Assembly: GCA_016791475.1 (NCBI GenBank) | Contig: JAEUWI010000049.1 | Span: 1-56,153, forward strand | Source: Candidatus Hydrogenedentota bacterium | Lineage (GTDB): Bacteria; Hydrogenedentota; Hydrogenedentia; Hydrogenedentales; JAEUWI01 | DNA length: 56,153 bases | Direction: 5' to 3' | In this document: positions 52,955 through 56,153 of the stretch, piece by piece | Layout of the letters: each line of letters starts with the position of its first letter | Numbering within the stretch: the first letter of the stretch is position 1 | Position numbers and translations under genes: made by a program | The notes under the pieces: model-generated | The model's input: only the letters and a program-made list of their open reading frames with translations | What the model was told of the DNA's origin: nothing | Database searches by the model: none

Positions 52955-54001
52955 ATGGATAAATCGAGACAACCCATCGGCCGACGGGCCTTTATTCAGG
53001 CGGGGATCGCCACCGGCGTGCTGGCGGCGGGCGCCGCGGGCGCATCGGACAAACCGGCCGGGGCCGCGCTTCGGGGCACGGGCAACATGCCCACCCGGTT
53101 TTTTGGCCGCACGGGCCTGGAACTACCCCGTCTGGCCTATGGCAGCGCGCCGCTCATGACCTGGGAGGACGACTACTACGGTATCGACGCCGGAAGCTAT
53201 GAGGCCAGAGTGAAGATGGTGCGCCTCGGCTACGAAAAGGGCCTGCGCTACTTTGATACCGCGCGAATCTACGGCGACAGCGAGAAGATTTTCGGCGAGG
53301 CCCTGGCCGACGTGCGCGGTGATATCTATGTCGCCTCCAAGGTGCTGGTGGGCTCGTCCGGGGAAGTCCGCAAGAGCGTGGAGGAGTCCCTCGCCACCCT
53401 CAAGATGGATAAGGTGGACTGCATGCAGTTGCACGGCCCCGTGATCGAGCAGCAGGGCTACGACGGCTGCATGCCCTTCGTGGAGGAGCTGGTGAAGATG
53501 CGGGACGAGGGGCTGTTCACCTATATCGGCCTCACGGGGCACTCCCGCTTCGAGGAGATGTACAAGCTCATCGCCACGAATACCTTTGACACGCTCCTCA
53601 TCGAATTTGGTTACTTCCACAAAGGCTACAACACCCTTCACTCGAATCGCTCGGTCGCCAACCGCGATCTCTGTGTGGCCAAGGCAAGCGAACTTAACAT
53701 GGGCATCCTGGCGATGAAAGTCATGGGCGCGAGCATCTTCGGCCATAACGCCGCGGCGCTGGTCCCGGACTATGACCGCGAAGCGGTAAAGAAGCTTCCG
53801 CCCGCGGCAATCCGCTGGGTGCTGAACGACTCGCGAATTCACCTGCTCAATATCGGGGTGTCGGTGCCTGGGGATCTGGATGCCAACATCGCCACCATCA
53901 ATGCCGACACCACGCTGACCAATGAAGATCGGATGCTGCTGGCTTCCTTCGCGGAGAAGGCGTATTTGCAGGAGGCGGTGACAAAACTGGAGACGGTATG
54001 A
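52955..54001 (+). CDS. Tat-exported aldo/keto reductase
   Basis: A 348-residue protein from ATG 52955 (AAAGG about 9 bases upstream; the ATG at 52946 overlaps that site). A twin-arginine signal (GRRAFIQAGIATG) precedes an aldo/keto reductase domain. The catalytic tetrad can be placed at D101 (YFDTA), Y106 (ARIYGDSE), K129 (VASKVL) and H160 (MQLHGP). The family uses NADPH, which is unusual for an exported protein; in planctomycetes many such proteins carry Tat signals. Its stop at 53999-54001 is followed directly by the AGTTGAT array. Confidence 0.9.
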   Translation: MDKSRQPIGRRAFIQAGIATGVLAAGAAGASDKPAGAALRGTGNMPTRFFGRTGLELPRLAYGSAPLMTWEDDYYGIDAGSYEARVKMVRLGYEKGLRYFDTARIYGDSEKIFGEALADVRGDIYVASKVLVGSSGEVRKSVEESLATLKMDKVDCMQLHGPVIEQQGYDGCMPFVEELVKMRDEGLFTYIGLTGHSRFEEMYKLIATNTFDTLLIEFGYFHKGYNTLHSNRSVANRDLCVAKASELNMGILAMKVMGASIFGHNAAALVPDYDREAVKKLPPAAIRWVLNDSRIHLLNIGVSVPGDLDANIATINADTTLTNEDRMLLASFAEKAYLQEAVTKLETV

Positions 54002-54003
54002 GC

Positions 54004-54062
54004 AGTTGATAGTTGATGGTTGATAGTTGATAGTTGATAGTTGATAGTTGATAGTTGATAGT
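54004..54062 (+). repeat. Heptanucleotide array (AGTTGAT)8, left arm
   Basis: Eight tandem 7-base units of AGTTGAT, the third reading GGTTGAT, begin two bases after the aldo/keto reductase stop. Together with the ATCAACT array at 54452-54500 they form an inverted repeat around the small four-helix-bundle gene. Confidence 0.95.
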
Positions 54063-54084
54063 GGCAATTCGGGAGTCTGCATCG

Positions 54085-54444
54085 ATGGAGAAACCGGGGG
54101 CGCTTCATACAAAGTCTTTCGCGTTTGCCTTGCGAATCGTGAAAGCGTACAAGCACCTGTGCGATGAGAAACGGGAGTACGTTCTCAGCAAACAGCTATT
54201 GCGCGCTGGAACAGCAATTGGCGCACTGATAAGGGAGGCGGAGCAGGCCGAAAGCAAACCGGACTTCGTCCACAAACTCGCCATTGCACTTAAAGAAGCG
54301 AAGGAAACTGAATACTGGATCGAGCTCCTCGAACAATCTGAAATTCTGGACAGCAAAGGTGCTCAATCTCTACTGGCGGATCTGGTCGAACTAATTAAGC
54401 TACTTACATCGATTATAAAATCTTCAAAATCGTTAACCCCTTAA
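54085..54444 (+). CDS. Four-helix-bundle protein (S23 / 23S rRNA intervening-sequence protein family)
   Basis: A 119-residue, all-helical protein from ATG 54085 (GGGAG about 9 bases upstream). The family signatures are visible: SFAFALRIVKAYKHL near the N terminus, LRAGTAIGALIREAEQAESKPDFVHKLAIALKEAKETEYWIELL and a final leucine-rich helix. The fold is shared with proteins encoded in 23S rRNA intervening sequences and with Avd of diversity-generating retroelements, which bind nucleic acid. Base composition is lower in GC than its neighbours. The gene stands alone between inverted heptamer arrays and two convergent genes. No reverse transcriptase or rRNA is nearby, so its role is unknown. Confidence 0.9.
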   Translation: MEKPGALHTKSFAFALRIVKAYKHLCDEKREYVLSKQLLRAGTAIGALIREAEQAESKPDFVHKLAIALKEAKETEYWIELLEQSEILDSKGAQSLLADLVELIKLLTSIIKSSKSLTP

Positions 54445-54451
54445 GTCCAAG

Positions 54452-54500
54452 CTATCAACTATCAACTATCAACTATCAACTATCAACTATCAACTATCAA
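54452..54500 (-). repeat. Heptanucleotide array (ATCAACT)6-7, right arm
   Basis: Six full and one partial ATCAACT units, the reverse complement of the left array. It runs into the last codons and the stop of the ceramidase-like gene on the minus strand. With the left array it could pair over about 49 bases. Confidence 0.95.
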
Positions 54501-55838
54501 TCGTACCGCCGCCATGGCCGCCTCGACCAGCGTGCGGCCCGCCGTGGGGGCCACGCGGGAAATCGCCTTCTCGTAGCCGCCGGTGGCGTCGGCCCGGGGC
54601 GTGATGATGTAACCAATATAGTCATTGGCATAGCCCACGAGGATCATGGGCCGCTTCACATCCTGAGCGACGCGGCGCTTCATTTCCAGGCCGTACTCGA
54701 CGAAGATCTCGCCGGGAATGCCGACCGCCACCAGAGGGCCAATCTGCATCACGTGCACCGACGCCTGGGTGGCCGCCTGCAGGCTGTCGGGCCGTTCGGC
54801 GGCTGCTCTGGCAACGGAGGCCGTGGTATTGGAGGCGCTAATCTCGCGACTCAGATCTTTCACGATGTATTCCGGCTTCCCGGCGTCCACGGCGGCCTTG
54901 TGGGCCGCCTCGGCGACGGCGATAGCCGCCTCCGCATCCGCCGGGGTTGGCAACGCGCGCGGTTCCACAGTCACCGGCTCCCAGTGGCTCCGCAGGTCGG
55001 TCTCCTCGCCGGGCGTGATCTGTTCGGAGGTGGAAATAATCTCGCCCGCCACCACACGGCCAATCCGGGTCACTTCCTCAAAGGGCGGGCCGCTGCGCTT
55101 CATGGTTACATCGCCGCAGGCGCCTTGCGTAAAGATGGCGACGCCACCGACCACATTCTCGACCGTTTCACAGGCCACACCGGGGTATTCACAGGATAGC
55201 AGCAGATTATCTCCGCCGAGAATGACGGGATGGCCCGTGAAATTGGCCAGCGTGGCGATGGTATTGCGCGTGCCTTTTTCCTGCACCTTGAGCACGCCCA
55301 CCTCGGGATCGACCACATCATTGTTCTGCTGGCGGTTCACCGTGACGCCGTCCAGGCGGCCATAGGAAAAGCCGAGCGCGGCCGGGCGCATGGCGGCGTG
55401 GGCATCGATGATCGCACCGGCGATCTCGTCAATAAGAAACTCTGTCAACCGGACGTCCTCGGCGGGTCCAAGCAGTCCAGATCCCTGGAAACCCGACGGC
55501 GCGGAGTGGCTGTGCGTCGCGGAAACGAGAATGCTTTCGGGCTTGAGCCCGGTTATCTCCGACACCTTGGCGCGGATACCCTCCACCAGATTGCGTGAAA
55601 CGGCAATGAGATCCGCCACGGCAAGAGCCACCCCCGTCTCGCCGTTGTCGCACACCAGCGCCCGAACCATCACGGGTCGGCTCACGCCGGTAAAGTTGTC
55701 CTTGCGATCAAAGTAGCCGCCCATCTGGGTGGGAAAGGGGGGCACGATACTCCGCTTTGCGGCGCCGGCTTTCAATTCCGCGTGCGCGGCATTCACCCCG
55801 ACAACTACCAGTACAAGAGCAAGTATCGTGCGGCCCAT
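54483..55838 (-). CDS. Neutral/alkaline ceramidase-like enzyme
   Basis: A 451-residue exported protein from ATG 55838 (AAAAGGAG about 7 bases upstream); the signal peptide ends near NAAHA. The neutral ceramidase family opening is visible: AGAAKRSIVPPFPTQMGGYFDR, then ALAVADLIAVSRNLV and ILVSATHSHSAPSG with the zinc-binding H109-x-H111. A further FTGHPVILGGDN offers another zinc ligand. The family hydrolyses ceramide or related amides; many bacterial members are not tested. The last residues (LIVDS) and the stop are coded by the inverted heptamer array, so the natural C terminus may have been replaced. Confidence 0.8.
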   Translation of the reverse strand: MGRTILALVLVVVGVNAAHAELKAGAAKRSIVPPFPTQMGGYFDRKDNFTGVSRPVMVRALVCDNGETGVALAVADLIAVSRNLVEGIRAKVSEITGLKPESILVSATHSHSAPSGFQGSGLLGPAEDVRLTEFLIDEIAGAIIDAHAAMRPAALGFSYGRLDGVTVNRQQNNDVVDPEVGVLKVQEKGTRNTIATLANFTGHPVILGGDNLLLSCEYPGVACETVENVVGGVAIFTQGACGDVTMKRSGPPFEEVTRIGRVVAGEIISTSEQITPGEETDLRSHWEPVTVEPRALPTPADAEAAIAVAEAAHKAAVDAGKPEYIVKDLSREISASNTTASVARAAAERPDSLQAATQASVHVMQIGPLVAVGIPGEIFVEYGLEMKRRVAQDVKRPMILVGYANDYIGYIITPRADATGGYEKAISRVAPTAGRTLVEAAMAAVRLIVDS

Positions 55839-56153
55839 GGGGGGACTCCTTTTGGTTATGACCCCGTTCACCATACTCCACGAGGCATGTCGTGTGGTAA
55901 TACTTCGCCAACTGAGGCGTCGACGAGATTGGCGACCCTCGAAAGAGTCTGGAGCAGCCATCGGCAGCAATCATGATCTCTGTTGTTTTCCGCAACCGGC
56001 AAGAAGCTTGCTGACCACGGAGTACAAAGAGGCACGGAGAAAACAGAACAAGGGAGAGAAGTTGGAGGGCCCCTGTGGATGACGTAGCATATGTTCTGTA
56101 AATTGAAAATGCGACCACGCATTCGTTCCAATCTTGGGTAGCTAACCAAGAAC
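55839..56153. other. 315-bp region without a supported gene
   Basis: No convincing gene is seen. At about 56017-56040 lies CCACGGAGTACAAAGAGGCACGGAG, in which CACGGAG occurs twice. I recall similar short phrases as dispersed repeats in environmental genomes. The upstream part may hold the promoter of the ceramidase-like gene. Confidence 0.5.

Noticed and set aside
54085..54444. S23/Avd-like gene as part of a diversity-generating retroelement or an rRNA intervening sequence
   Set aside because: No reverse transcriptase, template/variable repeat pair or rRNA sequence is seen within the window.

Overview
The window is GC-rich chromosomal DNA from an uncultured-type bacterium of the PVC/planctomycete-like assemblage. 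My best guess is Hydrogenedentota, with Planctomycetota or Lentisphaerota as alternatives. The clues are Planctomycete-cytochrome genes (PSCyt1 with DUF1549/DUF1553, and DUF1587/1592-type) paired with DUF1501 or DUF1552 partners, two prepilin-leader DUF1559 proteins, large Ser/Thr kinases with TPR or WD40 tails, a Tat-exported sulfatase/oxidoreductase style of secretome, the futalosine menaquinone route, and surface proteins with very long Gly-Glu tracts. No rRNA, tRNA, CRISPR array or complete insertion sequence was seen.

Layout. (1) Positions 1-10061 are a signalling locus. Leftwards run an FHA-CHAT caspase-like protease, an ECF-type sigma factor, a zinc-finger anti-sigma factor and a DUF4382-like Gly-Glu lipoprotein that leaves the window. 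Divergently run a transmembrane Ser/Thr kinase with TPRs and a CsgG-like domain, a lipoprotein with a second CsgG-like domain, and a PorV/FadL-like outer-membrane barrel. (2) Positions 10145-12007 hold a beta-helix surface protein with a Gly-Glu tract and a C-terminal anchor, followed by a non-coding repeat element. (3) Positions 12242-23274 are a leftward, tightly overlapping run of eleven genes: an unknown protein, TPR, unknown exported protein, DUF547, receiver-like/acyl reductase fusion, SCP2-like protein, RND exporter, PaaK/LuxE-like adenylating enzyme, alpha/beta hydrolase, TPR and cytochrome P450. It looks like an undescribed lipid or fatty-aldehyde pathway with its own export. (4) Positions 23337-27116 are mqnE-mqnA-mqnC-mqnD for menaquinone. 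(5) Positions 27398-31150 encode a 1250-residue surface protein (CxxCH, Ig-like, Asp-box propeller, about 238-residue Gly-Glu tract, EF hands, C-terminal membrane anchor). (6) Positions 31406-49306 are the planctomycete-type catabolic/secretory region: an orphan DUF1501 tail, DUF1501 plus PSCyt1/DUF1549/DUF1553, several Tat proteins, a DUF1559 pseudopilin behind a consensus sigma-54 promoter, a sulfatase, a beta-helix/FG-GAP/DUF1961 chimera, DUF1552 plus a DUF1592-type cytochrome, and a second DUF1559 protein. (7) Positions 49360-55838 hold a WD40 Ser/Thr kinase, a Tat aldo/keto reductase, a four-helix-bundle (S23/Avd-like) gene enclosed by inverted heptanucleotide arrays, and a neutral-ceramidase-like enzyme.

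The most interesting items are the FHA-CHAT/sigma/anti-sigma/kinase locus, which by analogy with CRISPR-linked CHAT proteases could be a phospho-triggered proteolytic sigma switch; the S23-like gene packaged between inverted AGTTGAT arrays that fit exactly between two stop codons; and the eleven-gene lipid-type operon. All functional statements rest on motif recognition by eye; no database search was possible.
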